From Platanthera guangdongensis (taxonomy: Eukaryota; Streptophyta; Magnoliopsida; Asparagales; Orchidaceae), in the NCBI GenBank assembly GCA_039583875.1, contig CM077163.1:234042646-234106645 (forward strand): a stretch of 64,000 nucleotides of DNA. The letters are read 5' to 3'. Both the position numbers and the translations under genes were made by a program. Under the pieces are notes generated by a model. It was given only the letters and a program-made list of their open reading frames with translations. It was not told where the DNA came from and ran no database searches. Positions 10,034-21,830 of the stretch are shown here, piece by piece (within the stretch, counting starts at the first letter, position 1; each line of letters starts with the position of its first letter).

Positions 10034-13000
10034 TTACTGTGCCGCAACAAATTTATCGTCAATCACGGCTCCAGCATAAAGACCGGAGCTCCCGGAATCA
10101 GCCCTCGGGAGTGAGACCCGCCGCCCACCCTCCGCCATGCCTTTCACAAAAGCAACAAAATGGCGCCAGTTCCCCTCTTCAAACAGCTTCTTGTTCATCC
10201 TCAAGTATGTGAAGGCGCTTAACCCAATCTCCTCGTCCTCCCGGCTGGTCCCCAACACCTGCGAGAATGCCGCCTCGTCGTATCTCTCGAGCGCATTCTC
10301 TCCAGCAATCTCGATCCCCGCGGCCTTCGCAGCCGACTTCACCTGCCGGACCAGCAGCTCAGGGGAGCAATTCGCGTGCTGCGGCTGATGCTCGTCCCGC
10401 ATCTCCATGCACGTGAAGTTCATCACCACGCCTCGCTTTGCCAGCATCCTCGCAATGGGGAGGTAGCCTTCGTGGTTCCGCGTGTTGTAGTAGCCGGCGG
10501 TGAGCTCCGCGGCGTGGGAGCGAGTCCCATAGTGCCAATGAATGCCGGCAATCTTTGCCGATAACTTGGCGCCGGTGCCCCGGAATATCCCCTCTGCGGC
10601 AGCAAGGATGCGGTCTCCGTGCCCGAGCAGCTCGCCGGAGTACCATTCGAGGAAGAACTTTCCGTAGTCGGTTTCCCATGAGCCATTTCGCGAGAAGAAT
10701 CCAGTCTCCTCGGGGAACTGCTTGTATTGGCCAGAATCATGAGGGCCGCCTCTGCCCCATTCTTCTTTTCCAGCAGCCACCGCTGCGGCTTTCAGAGAAG
10801 CCATCATGTACTGTCATTGTTACATATGAGGTATAATGTCACACTTTTGTTGGAAGGTTGCAATCCTTTCAATTTAAGTTTTCAAAAGAAACATAATGTA
10901 CACATAAGATAAGGATAAGAAGATGAACTCTATAAAATTGATTTTGGGCTGACAATCTTGCATGAATCACTGAGTGCAATGATAAAAAGATGTGAAGAAT
11001 GACTTGTGAATAATAAATTAAAATCTCATACAGCACTGGATATGAACAAAATGTAACAATTTTGCATATAATCTAATCCCAAATGTTTTGGATAAAGCTA
11101 ATGATGATGAGTTTGCATACCTTATCATAACACTGGAATTCTCCAATGCCAGGGAACTTCCAGGTATTCTTTGCTCTCAGGGTAGGAGGGGTATCTGAGC
11201 TCGCCACATGGGCCCATCCCCACTTGAATTTCCTGAAAAAGGTTAAATTTTCATCTCTTCAGTTCAAGGCTGATAAAGTTGGTTGAGGTTTAACAGGTTG
11301 AGGAATGAAGAGATTTTCTCACAACAATGACACTGCCCAGGTAATCCTTGAACCTGTCTCTGAAACTCTGCATGTAGTCGGAGTACACCTGGATCGGCGT
11401 TCTGCCTCGGAGCACAGGCAGCATGTCGCAGCCAAGCGAAATGTATTCCGGGTTCCTGCGGCCGGACCGGTCGGTGAACACGATATCCGGATCTCGGCTC
11501 ATTTCTTCTGTCACCCAGGGAGGCAGGGGGATGCTGTTACAGATCATGAAGAATAGCTTCAGGCTTCAGCTTTAATGAATGAAATCTACTGAATTAATAA
11601 GCGCAATCAACAATACAAGTTTAAAATTTTTCTTCTATGGTTCTAAGTGTTGGGCAGTGAATTGTGTACAAGAGCAAAAAATGAGAGTTGCAGAGATGCG
11701 AATGCTTAGGTGGATGTGTCATGTGTGAACACATGAGACTGGATAAAATTCAGAATGAATGTATAGGGATAAGACAGGAGTTGCACCAGTTGTAGAGAAG
11801 ATGCGAGAAGCTCGATTAAGATGGTTTGGACATGTACAAAAGAGACCATTAGAGGCACCTGTCAGGCGTTGTTGAGAGTCTAATCACTAGGCATGCTAAA
11901 CGAGTGAGGGGTAGACCAATAAAGACTTGGAATGAAACTATAAGGAAAAACACGACGTACTTAGACATTAGTGACATTATGACAAAAGATAGGGCACAAT
12001 GACGACTAAGAATCCATATAGTTGACCCCACTACAATGGGATAAAGGCTTGAGTGTTGTTGTTGTGTTATGTTTTTTTAGTACATCTTATAAAATTATTT
12101 TACTTTTAAACTCATAAAATTTGGATTAAAATGATAATAATGATTAATGGAGATTCAAATAGTACAGCTAAAACAAAGGAGAGGTAAATATTAATTGTCC
12201 CAAAATAAAAAAAGTGAATTGTTAAGAACACCACACTTTTAGTTAATCGCACCGCTTTGTTAAAAACACCGCACTTTTCGCATATTGTTAAAGACACCAT
12301 ATATTATTAATTGCACCGCAATTGAGCTAAAGACATCACAAAAAAGGGTTTCATTGAATTACAACATGAATATCAATCAAATATGTAAACTATTATTAAA
12401 AAAGTCATTAAATATATTGTCTAATATAATCCAATTCTTTTATTTATTTTAAAATTATTAAAAAAATCATGTCAAAATTAAATTTCCAAGTTCTCTTAAT
12501 TATTATTGTCAAATGAAATGAATAAACATAAAAAAGGAGAGAAGAAAGAGAGAGAGAGGAGAGAGACATCAGTGTAATTAGTGAGTAATCATGAAAGTGT
12601 CATCGTGCAGTGGCACTGTCATGATCAGTATACTGTCTCAATTGCATGAGCCTCCCATGTACAATCACTCATAGAGTAAAATGTTTATTCTAGAGGTTTC
12701 TAGAATAATTTCCCCCATTACAGCAAAGTAAATAATAAATTCACCCTATACTTTACCAAAGTTTATTTTGTGAACTAGTTGATCATATAAAAAATTTTAC
12801 ATTGAATTTTATAATTAATTTTTTTTAAAAAAATATAATATTAGTCCTTAGGTCTCGTTTGTAGCGGTGGAAACCCTGCGGCCGAAATCTTCGATTTCGT
12901 CGGCGCGCTACGGCGGTTCTCCGCCGAATTGGCGCCATGGGAAATCGGCAGAGGCCCCCAAAGGAGCCCTAAACAGCGTCGTTAATGTTTATCAACAATT

Positions 13001-13672
13001 CTCTTCTCCGTAAGAGCTGAAGAGAAGAGGGCTAGGGTTTGCAGGAGATCCAATTCGAAATTCGAACGAGCGGGATAAAGAGATTAATAAAGAGAGATGT
13101 AGAGAATTCAGAAAGTTGGGGGAAACATACTTGCAGGAATCGCCAACGTTCCCGCCGCACTGATGAAACGACATGACCATCTGCAACTTAAGCCCATGCC
13201 CCTCCGCCATCCTCACCAGCTCCGCATACGCCTCCCAGTCGTATCTCCCCGGCCCGGCCCGCTCCACCACCCCCCACCACACATCCACCATCACTCCCTC
13301 CACCCCCGCGCTGCGCAGAGCCATCATGCTCGCCCCCAGCGCCCGCGCCCGCGACAGCCCGCCGCCCGCCCCAACCGTGTCCAGCGGAAGCATCACAAAA
13401 ACCGGCACCCGCCCGCTGCAAGCCGACCCGCTCGACCCCCAATCCGCCCCTTGCCTATGCAGTCTCTCTACCGTTCCGGCATCCGCCGTTCCAGCCGCCT
13501 CCACCGGCTTTTGTTGGTGAGCGACGGAAACCTTTCCCCCAAACATCCGTCCCAGACGGGGATTTCTGAATGCCACCGAGATCGGAGGGAGATCGGCGTC
13601 GGCTGATCTGTAGAAGTTCCCGAGATGGACGCGGGGCAGGAAGGAGGCGGACGAATGCAGATCCAAAGCCAT
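10034..13672 (-). CDS. BAM: Chloroplast-type beta-amylase (BAM1/BAM3-like), frameshift in exon 3
   Basis: Four exons on the minus strand: 13672-13131, 11533-11323, 11232-11121 and 10810-10034, with GT donors and AG acceptors at every junction. The product is a glycosyl hydrolase family 14 beta-amylase that releases maltose from starch. The N-terminal 80-90 residues are Ser/Ala/Arg-rich and suit a plastid transit peptide. Visible motifs are [35 protein letters not shown], the first catalytic Glu in [21 protein letters not shown] in a shifted frame, and the second catalytic Glu in [13 protein letters not shown]. Predicted length is about 547 residues, normal for plastid BAMs. The start ATG at 13672 sits about 70 nt below a TATA-like motif. 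Exon 3 is 112 nt instead of a multiple of three: one extra base near 11161-11167 breaks the frame before [12 protein letters not shown], so the locus is a young pseudogene or carries a sequence error. Intron 1 holds a LINE fragment and a small MITE-like element. Confidence 0.92.
11640..12062 (+). mobile_element. LINE 3'-end fragment in beta-amylase intron 1
   Basis: A degenerate frame encodes motifs of the plant LINE ORF2 C-terminus ([17 protein letters not shown], then the GVDQ region) with several stops. It ends with GATAAAGGCTTGAGTG and a TTGTTGTTG tail, the usual LINE simple-repeat 3' end. It is in sense on the + strand, antisense to the host gene, and 5'-truncated. Confidence 0.85.
12063..12842. 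other. AT-rich part of beta-amylase intron 1
   Basis: Contains an irregular repetition of short phrases such as CACCGCACTTTT (12200-12350) and a GA-rich microsatellite at about 12537-12570. No gene was recognised. Confidence 0.4.
12843..12974. mobile_element. Short MITE-like element in beta-amylase intron 1
   Basis: The left end TTAGGTCTCGTTTG and the right end CAAAGGAGCCCTAA are imperfect inverted repeats of the local GGCTCCGTTTGG type. The GC-rich interior contains the inverted GAAATC...GATTTC and GGCGG...CCGCC. The target duplication is not clean, so the call is tentative. Confidence 0.45.
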
Positions 13673-13742
13673 AATCGGTGTGATTGAAGAAGAAGAAGAA
13701 GATGAAGGCGATGAAGATAAGAGGGGAAGAGAAGAGGGGGTT

Positions 13743-13752
13743 CTATCTATAG
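13743..13752 (-). promoter_or_regulatory. TATA-like element of the beta-amylase gene
   Basis: The minus-strand CTATAGATAG followed by AACCCC lies about 70 nt upstream of the ATG at 13672. The truncated beta-amylase copy has TATAAATAGAACTCCC at the matching place, which supports this as the core promoter. Confidence 0.6.
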
Positions 13753-13819
13753 GATCAATGGAGGAGGTGGGTCGTGGTCGGCGTAGAAGAATGACGAGGC
13801 CTTCTGCTTCTTTCGCCAC

Positions 13820-13987
13820 ACCTCAATTTCTTCGCCGACCTGAATAGCTCCAAACGAGTGGATAAAGGAGACAAAAATGACGAAAACTATATATATTATT
13901 TATTATTATTTTGCCCAATTAGATGATGACGTGGTAGTCTTGCCACTTTCGTGGAGGTGCGGGTTTCTTCTTCAACTGGATATACGT

Positions 13988-14023
<36 letters not shown>

Positions 14024-14270
14024 TTATACTGTAAGGAAAGAGCAAAAGAGTCATGGTGTAACATTTGGATGTCCAAAATACCCTTCATAATGGTGTAACA
14101 TTTATTCCCTAAATACTCATCATATAATCAACTCTCTTTTTCATTTATTTGGGTCTTTTTGTATGTGAAAACATATGTTTTTTTACAAAGTAAAAAATAT
14201 AATCGTGATTTTGATTTTTTTATGATTTAGATTTTTTTACGGTCATTTTGAGTACTCATATGTATATGTT
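13820..14270. other. Beta-amylase upstream region
   Basis: Contains an (AT)n microsatellite at about 13992-14022 and T-rich sequence. No further gene was recognised. Confidence 0.5.
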
Positions 14271-14340
14271 GCGGGCGTAGCCCGCAGCGACACATATAGC
14301 ACGGGCGAAGCCCGTGCGGAGGCGGGCGAAGCCCGCCTAG
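14271..14340. repeat. Three consecutive GC-rich hairpins ending in CTAG
   Basis: Perfect short palindromes are GCGGGCGTAGCCCGC (14271-14285), GCACGGGCGAAGCCCGTGC (14299-14317) and GGCGGGCGAAGCCCGCC (14321-14337). Each has a 3-base loop (GTA or GAA), and the last runs into CTAG. A GC hairpin just before CTRR is the hallmark of Helitron 3' ends, but the hairpin here touches CTAG and the next base is A rather than T, so Helitron identity is only a possibility. Confidence 0.6.
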
Positions 14341-14539
14341 ATGAGTTCGAAGACCACCCAAGAGCTCTCCCCTGCTTTTTATTTGTTTGGGCCGGATCTT
14401 GAGTGGTCTTTTTAGTCATTTCTTCTTATACTTTGAGAACTTTTCTTATAGATGTGGTCGAAGATCACCCAACTCACAGACGACAAAAATGATTCAGTCT
14501 GATTTAGCCACCCTGTTCGACAGATGGTAGATTTTGAGA

Positions 14540-14722
14540 ACGAATGTCGCTCCCACGACAAATGTCGCCCCCAAGATAGATGTCGCCCCCACGACAAATG
14601 TCGCCCCCTCGACAAATGTCGCACCCACCGACCCACGACCAATGTTGCCGCCAAATGTCGTCCCCTCGACAAATGGTGCACCCTTGACAAATGTCGCACC
14701 CACGACGAATGTTGCCCGCACG
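14540..14722. repeat. Minisatellite, about 18-bp unit
   Basis: About ten copies of a unit close to AATGTCGCCCCCACGAC, with variants (CTCGAC, CTTGAC, AAGAT) and two partly disrupted copies near 14630-14655. The frame stays open on both strands because the unit is a multiple of three; no protein is claimed. Confidence 0.85.
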
Positions 14723-15151
14723 GGGTCCCCCGTGCACGACTGCTTGCATATATATATACCTTCCATAAGACCATAATCAATTAGCCTAAAATCTCTCATA
14801 ATGTTGTTGCCATATTTGAATAATCCAAAATTTAATACCACTCGTCCAATAGTATTTTTACCAGAATGTTCCTGTTGGACTGCTAATTGTCCCTCTAAAT
14901 AGCGGAATTTCGCTGTTGACGGACCAATTGAGGTTGCGTTTAGCAAAAATCAATAGACGGGTTTGCGCTATTGACATGCCAAACTTAGAAAACTGTAAAT
15001 ATACCATTAAGGGACACCTTTGGAGAAGACTCCGACTTTTTTCCTTTTCTGGTTTTCTTTGGTTGGTTCCAAGAACTCTCCAAGTTGTGCAGCTCCGATT
15101 TAGCTTGAAAGAGAAAGCTCTCTCAGATCTTTTGGGGTGTGGAGGGATCAC
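14723..15151. other. Unassigned sequence left of the Harbinger
   Basis: No coding similarity, RNA gene or clear repeat boundary was seen. Confidence 0.4.
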
Positions 15152-15588
15152 CTAGGCTCTGTTTGGCGCAGCTGCAGCGACTGTAGAAGCAGTGGTGAGA
15201 ATCAGTGGTGGAATAATCAGCTGTTTTGCAGAGTGGTGCCAGAATCTGTGAAACTGTTTGGATGAACAGCTTTTGCAGAGCTGTTTCAAACAGAGAAGCT
15301 GTTTAATCTGTTTGACAAAATAGCTGTGCGGTGCACAGTTCATTTTTTTGAACTTAAACATAGTAAACAATAACATTTAAAAACAGTTAAATTTAATGCA
15401 TTCTAAGTGTCCATTAACCAAATTGAAAAAAACAACTGTTTCAAAAACGATTATTCCAGTCATGAAAATCATAAACGTGTTCTGTCATGCTGATGAAACA
15501 TATCCCTCGATCATCGTTCGTTAACTGCACACCAAAAAAGACATGTAATTAATGATCGTTTAATATATGTTTATAAATGAAAAAGTCA

Positions 15589-16967
15589 TTATGGTGTATA
15601 CCTGTGATACTCCGTTAGTTGATCTCCAATGTAGTCCCTAATATTTGTCATTTCTGCAGCTCCCGTTCCCTCGAATGAGCTTGGTGTTGTGTTCGGATTT
15701 GAATCAATAATTCTTGGACGATTGTTTGGCCGCAACTCATATGCCTCTGGATGAATAAAAATTTCATTTCCGTCACATACATCAAACTCTGGATCAGCCC
15801 TCGATGGATGTCTTCTTATAAAGTTGTGGAGCGACATCGTAACGACGACGACAACACACTGCTTCGAGAATTCAAAATGAGGCATTTTGCTAAGTATGGG
15901 TCACTTTTTCTTCCATACAACAAAGCTCCTCTCGATGACACTACGCAGCGATGAGTGTGCTTTATTAAATATTTCACGTCGTCCTTCAATTGGCCTATTT
16001 CCCCGAGCAAAGTCCGACAAGTGATATCTCGTTTCCGGAAAAGGTTTCAGGAGCTCATTCTCCAATGGGTAACCAACATCGACGAGATAATATTTACCTT
16101 TAGTACCAAAAAAGATTTTAAACATTTGAAGATATGATTAATAAATCAACTTAACGTAAAAGCTCGTGGTACATACCTTCCGGTGGAAAATGAAATTTAC
16201 TTAGCGGATCACGTACTGCACGATGATATATGCGTGTGTCATGTGCAGACCCTTCCCATCCAGGTACAACATATGTAAAACACATATTGAAATCGCAGAC
16301 GGCCATTACGTTTTGAGTCGTGCTTCCATGACGACCAATATAAGAAACTTGATTTTCAACAGATATTCGTGCATCAACATGTGTACCGTCAATTGCACCG
16401 ATACAATCTTTAAAAAATGGCATATATCTATCATCATTTTGTATGTGCGCTGGAGTTGTACGAAAATAGGGATCAATCGGAGCAATGTTATGCATGGACA
16501 AACTTGTCAAAGCTTCTAGACCGATCATAAACAACCGACTCAATGTCTCCGTGAAATGTTGGAATCTTTCACCAGATTTTCTGAAAGTTTCATTATGCCC
16601 CAATATATAAATCGTTATTGTCAAAACCTCGCTTGACTGTGTCCTTTGTGTTCCTCGTAAACCGTGACTTTGTTCCAACAATGCTAGCAAGTCAAAAAAA
16701 AATGACCTTAGTCATTCGGAACATATTGTGAAAACGTCCAGGATGTCCTTCAAATAACTCTCGAAGCCATTTATGTCCGGTTTGAGATGATGTCATGCAC
16801 GGTGTTTTATCACAAAACAACGTGACATAATCACTAATTAAACATGCAGTGGTGTTAACAAGTTTCACATATGCGGTGCAATCTTGTTGACGAGTTGCAC
16901 AGTAATTCACCACCAACTCTTCGTCATCGTCTATATTATCTTCTCTATCATCATCTATGTTTGACAT
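15589..16967 (-). pseudogene. Harbinger transposase (DDE_Tnp_4/HARBI1 family), inactivated
   Basis: Exon 1 runs from 16967 through a frame change at 16691, where a T9 run has one extra base, to a donor at about 16176 (GGAAG|GTATGT). An acceptor near 16102 (ACTAAAG) restores GKYYLVDVGYP. The DDE triad is recognisable: FKDCIGAIDGTHVDA for the first Asp, EGSAHDTRIY for the second, VIERSFVVWKK for the Glu. The C-terminus has VTMSLHNFIRRHP and ends at 15589. An in-frame TGA near 15898 replaces the usual Trp after the WKKK motif. With one frameshift and one nonsense codon the protein is not made intact. The family catalyses cut-and-paste transposition with 3-bp target duplications. Confidence 0.88.
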
Positions 16968-17145
16968 TATATTGACCTACAAATATGACACAACAGTCAG
17001 TATAATAATTGAACATACATTACTGCATAAGAAATAATAATAACAACAATTATGTTCGTAACAGTCACGAAAAACACTGCATAAGAGATGCTTCGAACAG
17101 TAAATAAGTTTCACATAGAAAATCATAAACAACATATAAGAGAAA

Positions 17146-18145
17146 TCATAAATGTGAATTCATGTAGTGGGTCTTCAGCCATTCCACCCTCCTATCCTCT
17201 GGGATGCTCAGGAATGTCACTCGATTCACGGGTGTTTGAAAATGAACTGTAGCAAAATGATACAGCAACCGGTCCTCAAAGATTTCTGGGTACTTCTCCA
17301 ATTCTTGAATCGCCTCTCGCAGCAGATATATACTAGGGGGAATAATTGGTGCTGTAACGCGCTGCATAATTGCTTCTGATGAGGAGAATAACTTTTCCAC
17401 ATGTGCCAACATAATCTGTTTTGTCCCCATTTCATGTCTCTTCCCCTTTCATTTTCGTTTTGAAGCTGCACCACTTTGAGAACTCTGCCCAGGTGTAGTC
17501 GAGTCAAGATCTTCATTTGCAAAAGTCTGTGTATTATTGCTCTCATTGATGTGATCTTCAGCTTCTTCGGATAAGGTGTTTGCATGCGAAAAAATTCCTG
17601 GAAGTTCTCCAGAAGAAGGCATCCATACATTTTCTCCCGTCGCCACAACCAGACTGAACATTTTGTCTAGTTTTTCCTCAAGCTCGGGCGCTATTCCACC
17701 AAAACGAAATTTCTTCGCATTGGGAATCATCTACAAAATAAAAGGAGCTTCAAATTAAATGCACATTCTAATCACATGTTCATTATTATAATAAGAAAAT
17801 TATATATATAAATCTAACCTCAATACGTTCTTTCCACCAATCATCGGACGCGTCAATTGTCCGCTTAGTGGGATTCCAACCAAGACCGGTCTCACCTCTT
17901 TTGAGTTCACGCCATAATTTCCAATCACGCTTCAGTTGATCCCATTTGTTTTTCATTTGTGCCCGACTGTACTCCAAACCTGTGCGCTCCTTGAAGTTTT
18001 TCACCAAATTGCACCAGCCTTCCTTATTGAAATGGGTGGTAGGTCTATTCCCTAAATCTATCTCTCGGCTACAAAGATCACAAAAAAGTAAAACATGCGA
18101 TGTCTCCCAATTTGCAGAAATTCCACCTTCCGTTGATTTACCCAT
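17146..18145 (-). pseudogene. Harbinger Myb/SANT-like DNA-binding protein, inactivated
   Basis: Exon 1 (18145 to about 17822) encodes a Myb/SANT-like domain (KEGWCNLVKNFKERTGLEY, then QMKNKWDQLKRDWKLWREL, as in PF12776). A donor GAG|GTTAGA and acceptor TTTTGTAG|ATG near 17730 join exon 2, which has a Ser/Thr-rich middle and a C-terminal region with IQELEKYPEIFED and RRVEWLKTHY. An in-frame TGA near 17451 follows the ASKRK motif and splits exon 2. In PIF/Harbinger elements this second protein works with the transposase to bind the element ends. The gene lies upstream of the transposase in the same orientation. Confidence 0.82.
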
Positions 18146-18704
18146 CTATGCAAAAAAAAAAATTAATGCAAACACACACACAGGTAAACCCAATTATACA
18201 TACACACACACATTCCCAAACACCCTAAACACACACACACACACACACAAAAACACAATTATACACACACACACACATTCCCAATCACCACAAACACACA
18301 CACACACACATAAACACACACATACACAAAACACACATTCAAACATACACATACACACACAATTCAAAAAAATACACACACACATGCACACATTCATACA
18401 CACAAACACACACATACACAAACATACACACACAACAATTCAAAAAAAAAATACACACACACATTCCCAAACATACAAACATTCCCATTCATACAAACAC
18501 ACACACACCCTAAACACACACAAACACACACACATTCAAACATACACACACACAATTATACACAAACACACACACAATTATACACAAACACACACACATT
18601 CCCAATCACCACAAACACACACACACACATAAACACACACATACACAAACACACACATTCAAACACACACACACACACAATTCAAAAAAATACACACACA
18701 CATG
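18146..18704. repeat. CA-rich minisatellite, left half
   Basis: Dense ACACAC sequence punctuated by ATTCCCAAACA, CATTCATACAC and CAATTCAAAAAA phrases. The phrase CATGCACACATTCATACACA recurs at about 18384, 49567 and 49889, giving a unit near 320 bp. The array is cut at 18704 by the copia insertion and continues at 49566. Confidence 0.85.
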
Positions 18705-21690
18705 TGTTGAATTCTGTGAAGTGAAAGTGGGTGAATGGATGGCTTGGGAAACCTGTTCGCGCGGACTACGCGGACTGGGTTGGCGGACTGCTAGGTCGGC
18801 AGGGATGCTGCAGGCGGTTTGCTCTGTGGCGGCCTGTGTAGTACCCCCCCCCAACCTTTTGCCCGGGTCGGGCCGGAGGGGTACTACTGGCCCAAGACGT
18901 CTACCCAGGGCTCATAGGGGAAACAATCCACCCTATTCAAGCACTAGATGGCCGTCTTGAGTGGTTCGAATCATAACATTCACAACCCATCAGAATATAG
19001 CGGAAGCATTAACAGGAAACCACTACATATCATATTAATACAGAGGTTCTAGGGCCGAAGCCTTATGCGTTTATAAAAGCCCGTGGGCTATACATGTACT
19101 ACATAAGTCTCTCACACACTCTCTCTTCTAAACTGCTCGGCGGTACTCACGTCTCTAAACACCGGAGACGGCGGGGGTGCATCTGCTCGAGTAGACCTAG
19201 CTGCTGGCGTAATCTCCTGCGGCAGAGGGTCACTACGGTGCTCCACCTCCTGTGAATGGTTAATCAAATAACCGTTAGTCACAGAGCTAAGTGGAAACAA
19301 ATCTCCTCCCCGGATCCACATCCAGGGGATGAGCACACACCCACCCAACAAAAGTAAATAGCCGAAGCAAGAGAGGGTTATCACAACATTTCATATATGA
19401 ACAATTAGGAGCAATTATAAAAGAGTGTAGTATAACCGGAAAAAAGCAGCAATAACATAAAACGGTTATAGCAAGGCTCTACTAGCTCATCAGCACAACA
19501 GGTTTTCATATCTTGAATTCTATCGCAGACATTCACAGCCGCACACACAAACCGCAGGCATTCATAGCCGCGCACACAAACCGCAGGCATTCATAGCCGC
19601 GCACACAAACCCTATGTCGACATAGTTTGGACCGCTTCTGTTCCAGCAGGGTAGCGAGCCCCGCGGGCCTCACCGATGTGGCCGTCGGTGACAGTGGCCA
19701 GTCCTGCCACTTCTGGGGGTGATCGTACCGCACAACCCCAGGCCCTCACGTACAACCTTGTGTACTCTTGGATGTGAGCGACATCCGGCGAATCATTTTG
19801 GCCGACCAGCGGAGGAAAACCCGACGGGGAATATAACGGCCGGTCACCCGTGGTACTCATCTCCCTGTCGCCTTGAGTCGTCAACCTTGCCGCACCGGTA
19901 CGAACGGTCTGCGGAAGGGACTGACCCGCCACCATTTCACCGCAAGCAATTTACAATCAATCAAACAATTGCAAACAATATAACATCGGGTCTACGACGG
20001 CCTGCCTTACTAGGCTTACACTTCGGGCATCGGCACTTTGCTCTACTTTCGACAAGGAGCGTGGGAGCGCTTTATTTGGGGCTAGACCTGGAGGACTACC
20101 TCAACTCCGGTTATCCCCAACTAAGGCTCAACCTAAACAACAACTGCTCGTCAGAGCAGGACCCGGGAATATAAAAGTAAATTGTGATAAGATCAAGTGC
20201 GGTGGTTATGCTGCTTATTTAAAGTGCTGGAAAGAAATGTGACCAGTACAAGACTGGAGTAGTATTGAAATAAGCTTGGCCAGTACGAGACTGGAGTAGT
20301 ACTGAAATGAAAGTAATGAAATAATCTTGACTAGTATGAGACTGGAGTAGTACTGAATTGAAAGTACTGAACTGAAAAGAATAAAGGAACTGGACCAGTG
20401 CAAAACTGGAATAATCATAAAGAAAATGGTTAGTAGTCCAATCACTCCATACAGGAGGCTTCAGTTCCATCTCCGTTCTCAGGAGAGATTTTTTAGTTCC
20501 ATCCCAGTTTTTAATAAGGTTTCCTTGGATTACACCTTTATTAAGATCCGATTATGAGTTGGTTGCGCCTTATTAACCACGGCTTAATCGGATTGGGGCT
20601 TATCAGGAGTTATACTTTCATTATTCGTCAAGAATAATTCATAACTCACCACTCGTACTCTCATCTTCCGAGCGTGCCCAAATCGCCCGAGAGTCGAGGC
20701 GCTCGACAGTTTTCATGAAATCTCGAAACACCCGGAGCTTGGTCACTTGCCTCGGCCACTCTCGTCGATATGAAACTTATTCAAATTAGAGAGGATAGTC
20801 GCGCGCTCCAATTTTCATTTTCGAAGAAAACGAGCGTAATAATATCGAGCGCGGTCCTAGGCTTCCATATTTTGGGAAAAATATCAAAACTTATCCCCAT
20901 GAGCTCAAATTTTGATACAACCCTTATATGGATATAAAATGAGCATAGAAAAATTTTCATAATTTTTTTCAAAGAGTTTTGGCCCTTTAATTTGGCCAAA
21001 TAAAGTTTAATTGGGCTTTTTAAAATACCAAATCAACACCAAAAATTCTCAAACTTTTTGTGGAGGAAGCCCTTAACAAAGGGGACATTTTTCATGTTCA
21101 ACACTTTTTCCCTAGGAGCCTATTTTGGTCTCAAATAAAATCTACCCATTATTATAATATTATAATATTATAATAATATATATAATATATTATTATATAT
21201 ATATATATATAAATTATAAAACAGAAACACTGCTCATCTCCCCTACCCCCCGCTGCTGCACATTCCGCCGCCCTTGCGGGCTTCTCCAGCGCCGGCCGGC
21301 CACCGGCCGGCCGTGGCTCCACTACCGGCCAACCCGCCGGTGGTGGGCGCTCCCTCCGGCGGTGGTCCGGCAGCCTGCCGCCGCCGGCCGCCGCCGGAGC
21401 ATTTTTTTTTTAAAAGAACGGGAGAGGAGGGGGATGACGGCGGCGGCGCTCCGGCCGCCGGGAGCGCCATGCACGACGTCAGAAATGTGGAGGGGGAGGA
21501 AGAGAGGGTTCCACCTGGGTTTGATGGGCTCGGGAGGGGCCGGCTTGGTCGGACATGGCTCAAGGTGGTGGTGGAGGGGGAGGAGCTCCTTGGGTTGGCT
21601 TTTTCCGGCCACCAGAGCTCCGGCAGAGGGGGGAGAAGGGGGAGGGGAATGCTCTGAGAGCTGTGAGGGAAATAGAGGGGTTGGGGTCAT

Positions 21691-21830
21691 TTTATAGGGA
21701 GGGGGAGGGGAAGCTTCCCTCCCATTGGCAATGTGGGATTAATCCCTCCCTAGGGAGGGATTAATCACCACCCTCCAGCTGTCCAAGGACAGCTGGAGGT
21801 GCCACATATTCCCCATGTGGGGATAGGAAA
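21691..21830 (-). promoter_or_regulatory. Tekay LTR core promoter with hairpin cluster
   Basis: On the minus strand TATAAAATGACC (about 21696-21685) is preceded within 40-130 bp by perfect inverted repeats: GATTAATCCCTCCC with its complement centred near 21752, CCTCCAGCTGTCC with its complement centred near 21787, and CCCCATGTGGGG near 21814. The flanking TGTGG and CCACA could close a three-way junction. The 5' LTR copy lies at about 30530-30660. The promoter role is inferred from position. Confidence 0.6.

Noticed and set aside
14534..14946. Repeat protein from the 18-bp minisatellite
   Set aside because: Open in several frames on both strands with no flanking gene structure.
18194..18632. 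Long Thr/His and Cys/Val-rich open frames
   Set aside because: They are translations of the CA-rich repeat and have no stop-free meaning beyond the repeat.
21243..21697. Pro/Gly/Ala-rich open frames on both strands, repeated at 30035-30527
   Set aside because: They lie in the GC-rich part of both Tekay LTRs, have no domain, and arise from composition.
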